Source: Mucilaginibacter daejeonensis (GTDB lineage Bacteria > Bacteroidota > Bacteroidia > Sphingobacteriales > Sphingobacteriaceae). Taken from it: 64,000 nt of DNA. The stretch spans positions 2,790,001 through 2,854,000 of the forward strand of contig NZ_CP086068.1 in NCBI RefSeq assembly GCF_020783335.1, given 5' to 3'. Each line of letters begins with the position of its first letter. The stretch's first letter is position 1. Both the position numbers and the translations under genes were made by a program. Of this stretch, positions 8,268-17,363 are shown in pieces. Under the pieces are notes generated by a model that searched no databases, was not told the DNA's origin, and worked only from the letters and a program-made list of their open reading frames with translations.

Positions 8268-10424
8268 TTACTGCGCCGTTATCTCAATGATGGAACTGGT
8301 GAGCGCTTTTAAATGCCAGCTATTGAGATCGAGGCCTACTTTCATCAGGAAGTCGCCGGTGTAAACGCGGCCATTATCAGGCAGGATCGGTTTGGCGCCG
8401 GTCATCATGTTGATCTCTTCCACCTTGTATCGCTTTGCGGCATCAAGTCCCTGAAGTTTTACCCGGTTAACGGTCTCCCGTTCGCGAATATTCAAATTAT
8501 AGTTGAACAGTACTCCCTTTGACCTGGCGCTGTCCACATACATGAGCACTGCACGGTTCTCCTGATAAGGCGAGATCAAACGATACAGGTCACCGTACCA
8601 GATCACGTCACTTAAACGCTTGTAGTTCTTGATCGCCTGCTTGCTGAAGGTCAGTTCTTCTGCGGTCATTTTCTTCACGTCGATATCGTAACCCAGCTTG
8701 CCCATCATGGCCACATCGGTACGGAACTTTAACGATTGTTTACCCCATGAGGTAACGTGAGATGCGATCACATTAGCTGGGTAAAAATTGCTGTAACCCC
8801 ATTGTATATAAACGCGTTCCAATGGGTCGGTATCATCACTCGCCCAAAACTCAGTGAAGTATTTCAGTGCTTCATAATCGATGCGGGCACCACCGCCCGA
8901 ACACAACATGATCGGCAGGTGTGGATGCTTGGCACGCAACCGCTTGAACACCTGATACAAATTAAGCACGTAGTCCGCATACAGGTTCGACTGCTTGTCC
9001 TTCAAATAAGGCGACCAGGTGTTGGTCATGATGCGGTTACAATCCCATTTAATGAACGCCAGACCCGGGTTCTTGGTGATCAGGTCGTCCATGGTCTGGT
9101 ACACAAAGTCGGCCACCTTGGGGTTGGCCAGATCGAGCACCATTTGGTTGCGCTGCTCGTCCTCTTTACGGTTAGGCAGGCGCAAGATCCAGTCGGGGTG
9201 CTTTTCGTAAAGCTCACTTTTGGGGTTCACCATCTCAGGCTCGATCCATATGCCGAACTTGGTTCCCTTTGCTTCGGCCTGTTTAATCAGATTCCCTATG
9301 CCGTTGGGCAATTTGGTCTTGGTCGGTTGCCAGTCTCCCAGACCGGCCTTGTCATTACTACGAGGGTATTTGTTTCCGAACCAGCCATCGTCCAATAAAA
9401 AAAGGTCGACACCGAGGTTCACCGCATCATCGAACAGGCCGCTCAGCTTCTGTTCATCAAAGTTAAAAAAGGTGGTTTCCCAATTGTTCAATAGTACCAG
9501 GCGTGGCTTGTGCCCGTCCATAACATCATGATCACGTGCCCAGGCGTGCAGGTTACGGCTGGCCTGTCCTCTTCCATTGGCCGAATAAGTAAAGATGAAA
9601 GCTGGCGTGGTAAAGATTTTGCCAGCAGCCAAACGGTAGGCCGACGCATAGGGATTGATCCCCGATATGACACGTAAGCCGTTGTTTTGATCCGTCTCGA
9701 AGTGGAAGCGAAAGTTGCCTGTCCACGCTAAGGTGCCGACTATGACCTCGCCCGTGGTCTCGTCCGAAAGCTTGCCTAACGACAATAGGAACAGCGGACT
9801 TTGGTACATGGCTGCCCGTGTGCCCAACTTAGAGTCGATCTGTTTGATGCCGCTTGTCAGCTTCGATTCTTGCATCTTCATTTCGGCGGCCCAATCGCCG
9901 TGGTACTGGGTCAGCCAGTATTCGCGCGCATCAAAGTTGAGCATTGACGATGCATAGTCATTAAGCACGATCTCGCCCTTTTCCCCATTGATGATCTCGG
10001 TCCAGCTTTTGATCACATCCTCTTTTATGAAGGCCTGATAATGAAGTTTTACGGTGATGGGATGCTTAGGATCTTTAAGCGTAACGATGGTCTCCGTGCA
10101 ACCTGCGGTCGGCCTTTCAATACTTTGTTTTGCGAACAACAGTTCGATCGACGGGTCACCATCAGCGTGGGTCACTCTGATCGCAGGTTGGAAAGAGTCT
10201 TCCATACCTCCACCTACGTAAACTTCTCTGCCTTGCGGCAAGGTCATGTTGTCGGCACTATTAAGGAGCCTGGCCCCCAGATAATTCTGATACACACGAC
10301 CGTTTTTGCCTACGCTCATGATCAGCGACGTATGATCGGTCTCAACAATGATGCGCTGACCCAGCTGGGCCTGTGCAGTACCACATGCCAGCAGCAGCGC
10401 AATAAAAAGGTTGTACTTATTCAT
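8268..10424 (-). CDS. GH36 alpha-galactosidase
   Basis: A 718-residue exported enzyme that should release terminal alpha-galactose from oligosaccharides in the periplasm. The signal peptide ends near CGTAQA (residue 19). An N-terminal beta-supersandwich (to about 320) precedes a TIM barrel with the GH36 signatures: LLDDGWFG, GIWIEPEMVNP, the nucleophile Asp461 in IKWDCNR and the acid/base Asp530 in ASDDTDP. The C-terminal beta domain closes the protein at family length. It is the last gene of unit 2, 20 bases after the GH2 gene and just before a terminator. GH36 also contains alpha-N-acetylgalactosaminidases, but the motifs here are of the alpha-galactosidase type. Confidence 0.92.
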   Translation of the reverse strand: MNKYNLFIALLLACGTAQAQLGQRIIVETDHTSLIMSVGKNGRVYQNYLGARLLNSADNMTLPQGREVYVGGGMEDSFQPAIRVTHADGDPSIELLFAKQSIERPTAGCTETIVTLKDPKHPITVKLHYQAFIKEDVIKSWTEIINGEKGEIVLNDYASSMLNFDAREYWLTQYHGDWAAEMKMQESKLTSGIKQIDSKLGTRAAMYQSPLFLLSLGKLSDETTGEVIVGTLAWTGNFRFHFETDQNNGLRVISGINPYASAYRLAAGKIFTTPAFIFTYSANGRGQASRNLHAWARDHDVMDGHKPRLVLLNNWETTFFNFDEQKLSGLFDDAVNLGVDLFLLDDGWFGNKYPRSNDKAGLGDWQPTKTKLPNGIGNLIKQAEAKGTKFGIWIEPEMVNPKSELYEKHPDWILRLPNRKEDEQRNQMVLDLANPKVADFVYQTMDDLITKNPGLAFIKWDCNRIMTNTWSPYLKDKQSNLYADYVLNLYQVFKRLRAKHPHLPIMLCSGGGARIDYEALKYFTEFWASDDTDPLERVYIQWGYSNFYPANVIASHVTSWGKQSLKFRTDVAMMGKLGYDIDVKKMTAEELTFSKQAIKNYKRLSDVIWYGDLYRLISPYQENRAVLMYVDSARSKGVLFNYNLNIRERETVNRVKLQGLDAAKRYKVEEINMMTGAKPILPDNGRVYTGDFLMKVGLDLNSWHLKALTSSIIEITAQ

Positions 10425-10444
10425 CAGGTATAATTCTATTAATG

Positions 10445-12790
10445 TTAATTGGCGGTTAGGGTCAATGTCTGGCTCTTGAGGCCGGTGGCCGACGCCTTGA
10501 TCCGCACCTTGCCGCTCTTGCGGGTGCTACGCAAAACTAACAAACAGCGTCCATCGTTCACACGGCGGTGATCAGCAACAAAATGCTCATCGCTCATGCG
10601 GTCATTATTGGCCACGCCGGCTATTGTAGCTTCGCCACTCACCTTAAATTTAATATCGTTCGTGGCGTCCTTAACCACTGTTCCTTTACTATCCACCACG
10701 GTAACGGTCACATAGGCCAGGTCAAGGCCATTGGCCTTAAAGTGCGCAGAGTCCGTTGTCAAAATGATCTTCTCAGCCTTTCCTGCTGTTGTGGCAACAT
10801 CGGTGGCGATGGTTTTGCCATCCTTGCGTGCTACCGCCTTGATGGTCCCTGGCTCATAGTTGAGCTCCCAGCTGATCTTACGCTTAGGGAAGTCTTTCAA
10901 ATACTTGACTCCTACCGACCGATCGTTAACGAACAGTTCTATCTCGTCACTGGTAGTAAAAGTATACAGTGTGAGCTTCTGTCCGGCCTTCCAGTTCCAG
11001 CTGTCACTCATTTTGATCGTGTTCATAAACACATCGTTCCACACACGCGATTCACTTGCCGAGGCATCGAATACCGCGATCTTCACCATTGGCTCCTGAG
11101 TGTACAGACTTTTGATATAGTACGTGATAGGCTTCCAGTGATCACACCAGTCGATCAAACCGTTCCAGCCTTTCGACGGCCATTTGAACGATTCGCCAAT
11201 GTAATCGGTACCGCCCCAATAGAACTGTCCGCAGGCGTAGCTATGGTCATAGTTAAAAAAGTTCTCGCCACCGTTATCAGTGGTCATTTCGCTGGCCAAG
11301 TAAATGAGCTGTGGGAACCTAGCACGATCGCGTTTGTAAAAGCGGGTCATGTAGTTATCGCTCATCACATCCATGTGGAAGGCCATGGGCGCAGGGCTAT
11401 CCTCATCGCGTGAGGGGTACAAACCGCTGGTCACCTTGCGTGACGGGTCGAGCCGATGTACGATATCAACCATTTTATTGAGCTGGACCACAAAGGCCGT
11501 GTCCTTATATTCCTGCTTAACGGCCACCTCGTTACCAACGCTCCAGATGATCACGCTTGGATGAGATCGGTCACGCTTAACGAACCAGGCCAGATCAGGC
11601 TGCCAGTGCTGCTTAAAATCCTCGCCAGGGCCATAATACTCGCTACTCCACTTATCAAAAGCTTCATTGAACACCAAGATGCCCAGTTCATCGCACATAT
11701 CCAGCACTGCTTTGGTATATGGATTATGCGCGAGTCTGACCGCATTAACGCCCATTTTTTGCAAGCCGAGCAAGCGTCGCTTAAAACCTTTATCGAACGC
11801 TGCCGCACCGAGCGGACCAAGATCATGGTGAATGTTCACGCCATTGAGGAAAACCTTGCGGCCGTTCAGGAGAAAGCCTTGCTCAGGGGTAAATTCGATC
11901 GTGCGGATACCGAAACGGCTATCATGCACATCACGTAGCTGGTCGCCCGCGCTTACATAAGTTTTAAGGTGATAAAGTTTAGGTGAGGTGATGTCCCAAA
12001 TGACCGGGTTACTAATAGTGGTGTTTTGTTGGTAGTTGTAGGTTTGATGTGCCCCTAAAGGTACGACGCTCACCATCGAGGTCACCTCTTTGCCTTCGGG
12101 CGAGATGATCACTGTTCTCAGTGTGGCCAACACGTTGGTATCGGCTTGGTTGACAACCTCGGTCTGTACCGAGATCTTGGCCTTGTCATTACCTATAAAC
12201 GGCGTGGTAACATAAGTACCATTCTCTGCAACGTGCAGGGCATTGTTGATGTGAATCCATACGTTACGATATATGCCTTCGCCCGTATACCAGCGCGAAC
12301 TTTGCTTGTAAGTATTGTCATACCTCACAGCAATAGTGTTACTACCGCCTGCCATCACGTGCTGGGTCACATCGTAAGTAAAGCCGGTATAACCGTTGAG
12401 GTGTTTACCCAGGTATTTGCCATTCACCCAAACCTCCGCTGCACGATAAACGCCCTCGAACTCCAGGGTGATCACCTTGCCTTTGGCACTGGCCGGTACG
12501 AACAAGTTTTTGCGGTACCAGCCTATATGTCGTGGACGGAAACCGTTCTGCCTTGTGCCGCTAACCGTATCAAAACCGCCCGCAATGCTGCCATCATGCG
12601 GAAGGTTCACCTGCTGCCATTTACTATCCGCAAAGGTCTTCTCCTTAGCTGCCGGTACATCCCCTATCATGAACTTCCAATCGAAATTAATGAGGCTGTC
12701 GGTACGGGTAGCCGCCTTGGCAAAGGTCGAGATGAAACCCAATAGAACGATCAAAGCATACCTTACCAATGACCTGTTGAAATTATGCAT
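10445..12790 (-). CDS. GH2 beta-galactosidase-like exo-glycosidase
   Basis: Exported GH2 enzyme of 781 residues from the chosen Met; an in-frame ATG 54 bases upstream would overlap the preceding gene and spoil the signal peptide (HNFNRSLVRYALIVLLGF...AKA). Domains in order: the sugar-binding jelly roll (WYRKNLFVP, FEGVYRAAEVWVNGKYLG), an Ig-like domain, a TIM barrel with acid/base Glu421 in SVGNEVA and nucleophile Glu501 in LASEMTT, then DUF4982-like and Ig-like C-terminal domains. The layout matches Bacteroidota beta-galactosidases that act on plant glycans, although GH2 also covers glucuronidases and mannosidases. The gap to the GH3 gene upstream is 16 bases and to GH36 downstream 20 bases. 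Confidence 0.88.
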   Translation of the reverse strand: MHNFNRSLVRYALIVLLGFISTFAKAATRTDSLINFDWKFMIGDVPAAKEKTFADSKWQQVNLPHDGSIAGGFDTVSGTRQNGFRPRHIGWYRKNLFVPASAKGKVITLEFEGVYRAAEVWVNGKYLGKHLNGYTGFTYDVTQHVMAGGSNTIAVRYDNTYKQSSRWYTGEGIYRNVWIHINNALHVAENGTYVTTPFIGNDKAKISVQTEVVNQADTNVLATLRTVIISPEGKEVTSMVSVVPLGAHQTYNYQQNTTISNPVIWDITSPKLYHLKTYVSAGDQLRDVHDSRFGIRTIEFTPEQGFLLNGRKVFLNGVNIHHDLGPLGAAAFDKGFKRRLLGLQKMGVNAVRLAHNPYTKAVLDMCDELGILVFNEAFDKWSSEYYGPGEDFKQHWQPDLAWFVKRDRSHPSVIIWSVGNEVAVKQEYKDTAFVVQLNKMVDIVHRLDPSRKVTSGLYPSRDEDSPAPMAFHMDVMSDNYMTRFYKRDRARFPQLIYLASEMTTDNGGENFFNYDHSYACGQFYWGGTDYIGESFKWPSKGWNGLIDWCDHWKPITYYIKSLYTQEPMVKIAVFDASASESRVWNDVFMNTIKMSDSWNWKAGQKLTLYTFTTSDEIELFVNDRSVGVKYLKDFPKRKISWELNYEPGTIKAVARKDGKTIATDVATTAGKAEKIILTTDSAHFKANGLDLAYVTVTVVDSKGTVVKDATNDIKFKVSGEATIAGVANNDRMSDEHFVADHRRVNDGRCLLVLRSTRKSGKVRIKASATGLKSQTLTLTAN

Positions 12791-12806
12791 AGTACTGGCT
12801 TTGAGT

Positions 12807-15029
12807 TTATTGAAGTTCGATATCGGCCTGAAGCTTGATGTCATCAGACGCAGAACCGATCATCACTTTGAACTTTCCTGGTTCAGCATCCCACTTCAGT
12901 TGCTGGTTGTAAAAAGAGAGCGTTTCCGCGTTAATGATAAAAACAATGGTCGTTGATGCGCCAGGTTCAAGTGCCACTTTGCCATAGCCCTTGAGTTTTT
13001 TGGTAGGCTGTACCACTGAGGCTACCGGGTCATGGATGTACATCTGCACCACTTCTTCACCCGCGCGGGTGCCGGTATTCGTCAGTGTTAGGCTTGCGGT
13101 GATCTTACCATTCTTTCGCATGGTCGATCGGTCAAGTTTCAGGTCTGAATATTTGAAGGTCGTATAGCTTAAGCCGTGACCAAAGGCATAACGCGGCGCG
13201 TTGGGCACATCGATGTAGCCGGTCTGGTACTGGAATACGTTAGAGTTGTATGGGTGGCCCGTTTTGTAATCGTTATACGTTAAAGGGATCTGGCCGACCG
13301 AGCGCGGGAAGGTCACCGGTAATTTTCCTGATGGGTTTACCGCACCGGTCAGTACATCGGCTATCGCATTTCCGGCTTGATCACCCAGGAACCACGCATA
13401 CAGTATGGCGTTGGCCTTGGCAGCTATGTTCGAGAATATGAGCGGGCGACCGGCCATCAGCACTGCCACTACCGGCTTACCGGTGGCCTGCACTGCCGAG
13501 AAAAGCTGATCCTGGCTACCCGGTAGGCCTATATCAGCCCGTGAGCGCGATTCGCCGCTTTGGTCGTAAGCCTCGCCCAAGGCCATGATCACCAGATCAG
13601 CGTCTTTAGCTACTTTGACCGCCTCGGCAAAGCCGGTGGTATCATTGGTCTTGATGGTGGAACCTTTTGTATAAGTGATCTGCACTCCATTTCCTATTTT
13701 TTGCTTCAGTCCGCTAAGTAAGGTAACAACCCTATCAGCATCATTAGCACCGGCCCATGCGCCCTGCATATCCCGTTTTGAATCGGCCAGCGGACCGATC
13801 ACAGCTATCTTTTTGAACGAGTTTTGTATAGGCAAAATGGAGGCTTCGTTCTTTAACAAAACGATAGAACGTTGGGCTACCTTAAGCGTTGCCTTAACGT
13901 GTTCAGGGTTATTTAATTCTGCCTTCTCACGTTCTTCATTACAAAAGCGATAAGGATCATCGAAAAGGCCCAACTCAAATTTTTTAGCCAGGATCCGCTT
14001 TACTGCATCGTCGATCAGTTTTATACTTACTTGTTTGGTATTAACGAGCTCTTTCAAATGTTCGATGTAGCTATAGCTCATCATGTCCATATCGCAGCCG
14101 GAAATTATCGCTTTTAGAGCGGCCTGCTTTTTGTCAGGAACGTAACCCCATTTGATCATCTGGTCTATCGAGCCCCAATCACTTACTACAAAACCGCTAT
14201 ATTTCCATTGCCCTTTCAAAATGTCGCGCTGTAAGTAGTTGCTGGCCGCGGTGGGTACGCCGTTAAGGGTATTAAAGGAGCTCATGAAAGTGGCAGCGCC
14301 TGCGTCAACGGCAGCTTTGAATGGCGGCAGGTAGGTTTCCCAAAGCTGGTGCTCACTCATTTCCACGTCGTTGTAATCACGACCTGATGATACGGCTCCG
14401 TAGGCGGCAAAGTGTTTGGCGCAGGCCATCACGGCGTCCAACCCACCCAGTTTATCGCCTTGAAAGCCGAGCACACGCGCCCTTGCTATGTCGTTGCCTA
14501 AATAGGTATCTTCACCAGCGCCTTCCATAATGCGACCCCAGCGCGGATCACGAGCCACATCCACCATAGGTGCAAAGGTCCAGTGCAAACCAACGGCAGC
14601 GGCCTCTTTTGCCGCGATGTGCGCCGATAGACGGATAAGGTCCATATCCCAGGTGGCCGATTCGGCCAGTGGTACCGGGAAAATGGTCTTATAGCCGTGT
14701 ATCACGTCCATCCCAAAAAGCAACGGTATCTTCAAACGCGACCTCATGGCCTCCTCCTGTACATGGCGCGTGTTCTGCACGCCCTGCACGTTCAGCATGG
14801 AGCCTACTTTGCCCTGCCGTATGTCGTTCAGCATATTGGCGTTCTGCTTCACCAAGGGACCGGTCACCTCACGGCCTGAGTATTGGTTAAGCTGACCGAT
14901 CTTTTCGTCAAGGGTCATGAGGCGCATCACCGAATCTACCCGCTGGTTAACGGTTTTGCGTTGTGCCTCGGCATTCAATTGGATTCCGGCGATGGCCAGA
15001 GCTATAAGGCTGATCTTTACTTTATACAT
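12807..15029 (-). CDS. bglX: GH3 periplasmic beta-glucosidase, BglX-like
   Basis: A 740-residue exported GH3 enzyme removing terminal beta-glucose or similar sugars. The signal peptide ends near NAEA. It has the BglX order: TIM barrel (GMDVIHGYKTIFPVPLAES, WTFAPMVDVARDPRWGR, KHFAAYG), nucleophile Asp284 in VVSDWGS, the alpha/beta sandwich with KNEASILPI and the GESRSRADIGLPG loop, and a C-terminal fibronectin-like domain (YAFGHGLSYTTF, NTGTRAGEEVVQMYI). These motifs closely resemble Escherichia coli BglX. It is the second of two adjacent but dissimilar GH3 genes, so the pair probably divides two linkages between them. Confidence 0.92.
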   Translation of the reverse strand: MYKVKISLIALAIAGIQLNAEAQRKTVNQRVDSVMRLMTLDEKIGQLNQYSGREVTGPLVKQNANMLNDIRQGKVGSMLNVQGVQNTRHVQEEAMRSRLKIPLLFGMDVIHGYKTIFPVPLAESATWDMDLIRLSAHIAAKEAAAVGLHWTFAPMVDVARDPRWGRIMEGAGEDTYLGNDIARARVLGFQGDKLGGLDAVMACAKHFAAYGAVSSGRDYNDVEMSEHQLWETYLPPFKAAVDAGAATFMSSFNTLNGVPTAASNYLQRDILKGQWKYSGFVVSDWGSIDQMIKWGYVPDKKQAALKAIISGCDMDMMSYSYIEHLKELVNTKQVSIKLIDDAVKRILAKKFELGLFDDPYRFCNEEREKAELNNPEHVKATLKVAQRSIVLLKNEASILPIQNSFKKIAVIGPLADSKRDMQGAWAGANDADRVVTLLSGLKQKIGNGVQITYTKGSTIKTNDTTGFAEAVKVAKDADLVIMALGEAYDQSGESRSRADIGLPGSQDQLFSAVQATGKPVVAVLMAGRPLIFSNIAAKANAILYAWFLGDQAGNAIADVLTGAVNPSGKLPVTFPRSVGQIPLTYNDYKTGHPYNSNVFQYQTGYIDVPNAPRYAFGHGLSYTTFKYSDLKLDRSTMRKNGKITASLTLTNTGTRAGEEVVQMYIHDPVASVVQPTKKLKGYGKVALEPGASTTIVFIINAETLSFYNQQLKWDAEPGKFKVMIGSASDDIKLQADIELQ

Positions 15030-15062
15030 TAAGATGTTATTATTCGATAGATAAGGGAAGTT

Positions 15063-17354
15063 TTAAGGCTTGATGACATTGACAGGTGCCTGCGGGTGCA
15101 AGATCGAGTTGACCTTTTGGGTGATCACTGTTTTAGGCAGCGTTACGCTGATGGTCTGTTTGATCTGCCTTGACGAGCTTCCGGCTTTCAGCTGGTAAGT
15201 GCCCGCTTCGGCTACCCAGGCGTTTTGCGCATTATCGAACGAGGCAAGGTATGATACCGGTATATCGAACGTAATGGTCTGTGTCGCACCGGGCTCTAAC
15301 AGCCTCGTCTTGGCGAAGGCCTTAAGTTCCTGCATGGGCTTGTCCATGGTTTTGGCAGGGGCCGAAATATATAACTGCACCACCTCTTTACCCGCCACCT
15401 TGCCGGTATTGGTCACGGTTAGCGATGCGGTCACCTTATCTTTAATGGTTGATGAATTGACCTTGATCGGCCCGAAACCGAATGTGGTGTACGACAGACC
15501 ATAGCCGAACTCATATGCCGGCTCTTTTTTAAAGGTATCAAAGTAGCGATAGCCCACATATATGCCTTCCTTATAATATACGTCGGTCGGTTCATCAACA
15601 GGTGTGCCCGGAAAGCTGCTGGCCGATGAAAGGTCATTATAGTTTTGTGCAAAGGTATCAGGCAATTTTCCTGATGGGTTCACTTTGCCGCTCAGCACAT
15701 CGGCAATGGCATCGCCACCTTCCATACCCGGCTGCCAGGCCAGTAGTATCGCGTCAGCCTTGTCTTTCAAGCCTTTGGTATCGATAGGTGCGCAAATATT
15801 AAGCACGATGATCAGCTTTTTATGCTGGCGATGAAACGCTTCGGCGGTGCGCTCGATGAGTGAAAGTTCACTTGGTTTGAGGTAGTAATCATGATCAAGG
15901 TCACGGTCCTTGGTCTCGCCGCTGTTGCGGCCAATGGTCAGCACCGCTACCGCACATTCAGCTGCCTTTTTATTGATCAGCTCGTCAGTTACCGGGAACT
16001 CTTTGCTCCAGTTACGCCAATTGGAATTATACTGTGCATAGGGTCCTGATAGCTCTTTGTCCAGTTCAAAACCAGCATTGGTCAAACCTTTGGCCACCGA
16101 TACAGTGTAAGCCTTATTCACATCGCCACTACCCATACCACCGGCTATAAGCGCATAGCTGATGTTACCGAACAGTGCCACCTTACCCTGCTTTGATGAC
16201 AACGGTAAGGTCTGTGCATCATTCTTAAGCAATACCTGACCTTCGCTGGCGGCCTCTCGGGATACCAAGGCATGCGCTTTCAGATCAGGCGCATTACTGA
16301 ATTTATAGTTGGCAAAGCTTGGCGTACGCACAATGATGTTCAAAATGCGTTCGACATTGGTGTTCAACACCTTTACCTCAAGCGAGTCATTTTTAACGGC
16401 AGATATGATGCGCTGGATCTGTTTATTATTGCCGGGCATGATCATGTCATTGCCGGCTTTCATTTGCTCGGTCCAATTCTTGGCCTTGCCACCCCAATCG
16501 GTCATCACATAACCCTTAAAACTCCATTCATTGCGCAGCAAGGTGGTAAGCAGGTCATGCCTTTCTGAAGTATGGGTCCCGTTCACTAAGTTGTAGGATG
16601 ACATGACCGTCCACGGCGATGATCGCTTGATCGCGATCTCGAAACCTTTAAGGTATATCTCGCGCAGGGTGCGCTCGTCAATATGCACATCTACACCGGC
16701 ACGGTCAGATTCCTGGTTATTAGCCACAAAATGCTTGATGGAGGTGCCTACCCCATTCGATTGTATCCCGTTGATGATACCGCCCGCTATCTCACCGGTG
16801 AGCACGGGATCTTCAGAGTAATACTCAAAGTTACGTCCGCCCAGCGGGTTGCGGTGGATATTGACTCCAGGAGCAAGTATAATATCGGCCCCGAACTCTT
16901 TGACCTCGTTGCCAAATGCCCTTCCAACACGTTCTACCAACTCGGGGTTCCAGGTGGAGGCCAGCGTGGTGCCCGACGGGAACGCGGTAGCAAAGTACCG
17001 GTGCTCATCATTCTTACGTTTCACATCCATGCGCACCCCTGCAGGCCCATCGGCCAACACTATAGCGGGGATGCCCAGACGCGGTATGGCATTGGTCACA
17101 CCGGCAGCTCCGGGTATCCTGAAATTGGTGCTGCCCACCATTGAGCCATCGGCAAAGGCAGAGGGAGCTGCATCGCGCCCTCCCCCTATCACCATTAACA
17201 CCTTTTCTTCAAGGGTCATGGCGGCAACTACTTCTTTAACGGTATTCTTTCCCAGCTTAGGGGCTTTGTCTTGTGCGTAGGCGGTCAAACTGGCCAAACC
17301 AACGGTAATAAGCGCGCCCACAAGCTTCAGGGGCATGGATCTTTTATTGAACAT
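15063..17354 (-). CDS. GH3 beta-glycosidase, second type
   Basis: A 763-residue exported GH3 enzyme with signal peptide ending near TAYA. It belongs to a different GH3 branch from its neighbour: it opens with MTLEEKVLMVIGGG, then LADGPAGVRM, LAPGVNIHRNPLGGRNFEYYSEDP, KHFVANNQESDR and nucleophile Asp286 in VMTDWGG. The C-terminal part has the PSGKLPDTFA and FGYGLSYTTFGF features of the sandwich and fibronectin-like domains. This branch includes beta-glucosidases and enzymes on beta-xylose or other sugars. It starts nine bases after the preceding SusD stop, so translation is likely coupled. Confidence 0.9.
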   Translation of the reverse strand: MFNKRSMPLKLVGALITVGLASLTAYAQDKAPKLGKNTVKEVVAAMTLEEKVLMVIGGGRDAAPSAFADGSMVGSTNFRIPGAAGVTNAIPRLGIPAIVLADGPAGVRMDVKRKNDEHRYFATAFPSGTTLASTWNPELVERVGRAFGNEVKEFGADIILAPGVNIHRNPLGGRNFEYYSEDPVLTGEIAGGIINGIQSNGVGTSIKHFVANNQESDRAGVDVHIDERTLREIYLKGFEIAIKRSSPWTVMSSYNLVNGTHTSERHDLLTTLLRNEWSFKGYVMTDWGGKAKNWTEQMKAGNDMIMPGNNKQIQRIISAVKNDSLEVKVLNTNVERILNIIVRTPSFANYKFSNAPDLKAHALVSREAASEGQVLLKNDAQTLPLSSKQGKVALFGNISYALIAGGMGSGDVNKAYTVSVAKGLTNAGFELDKELSGPYAQYNSNWRNWSKEFPVTDELINKKAAECAVAVLTIGRNSGETKDRDLDHDYYLKPSELSLIERTAEAFHRQHKKLIIVLNICAPIDTKGLKDKADAILLAWQPGMEGGDAIADVLSGKVNPSGKLPDTFAQNYNDLSSASSFPGTPVDEPTDVYYKEGIYVGYRYFDTFKKEPAYEFGYGLSYTTFGFGPIKVNSSTIKDKVTASLTVTNTGKVAGKEVVQLYISAPAKTMDKPMQELKAFAKTRLLEPGATQTITFDIPVSYLASFDNAQNAWVAEAGTYQLKAGSSSRQIKQTISVTLPKTVITQKVNSILHPQAPVNVIKP

Positions 17355-17363
17355 TATAGACTA

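Noticed and set aside
8757..9398. 213-codon plus-strand frame inside the GH36 gene
   Set aside because: It is antisense to the catalytic domain of GH36; open length follows from codon bias of the real gene.
10568..11413. 281-codon plus-strand frame inside the GH2 gene
   Set aside because: It is antisense to a clear GH2 enzyme with catalytic motifs and has no recognisable domain.
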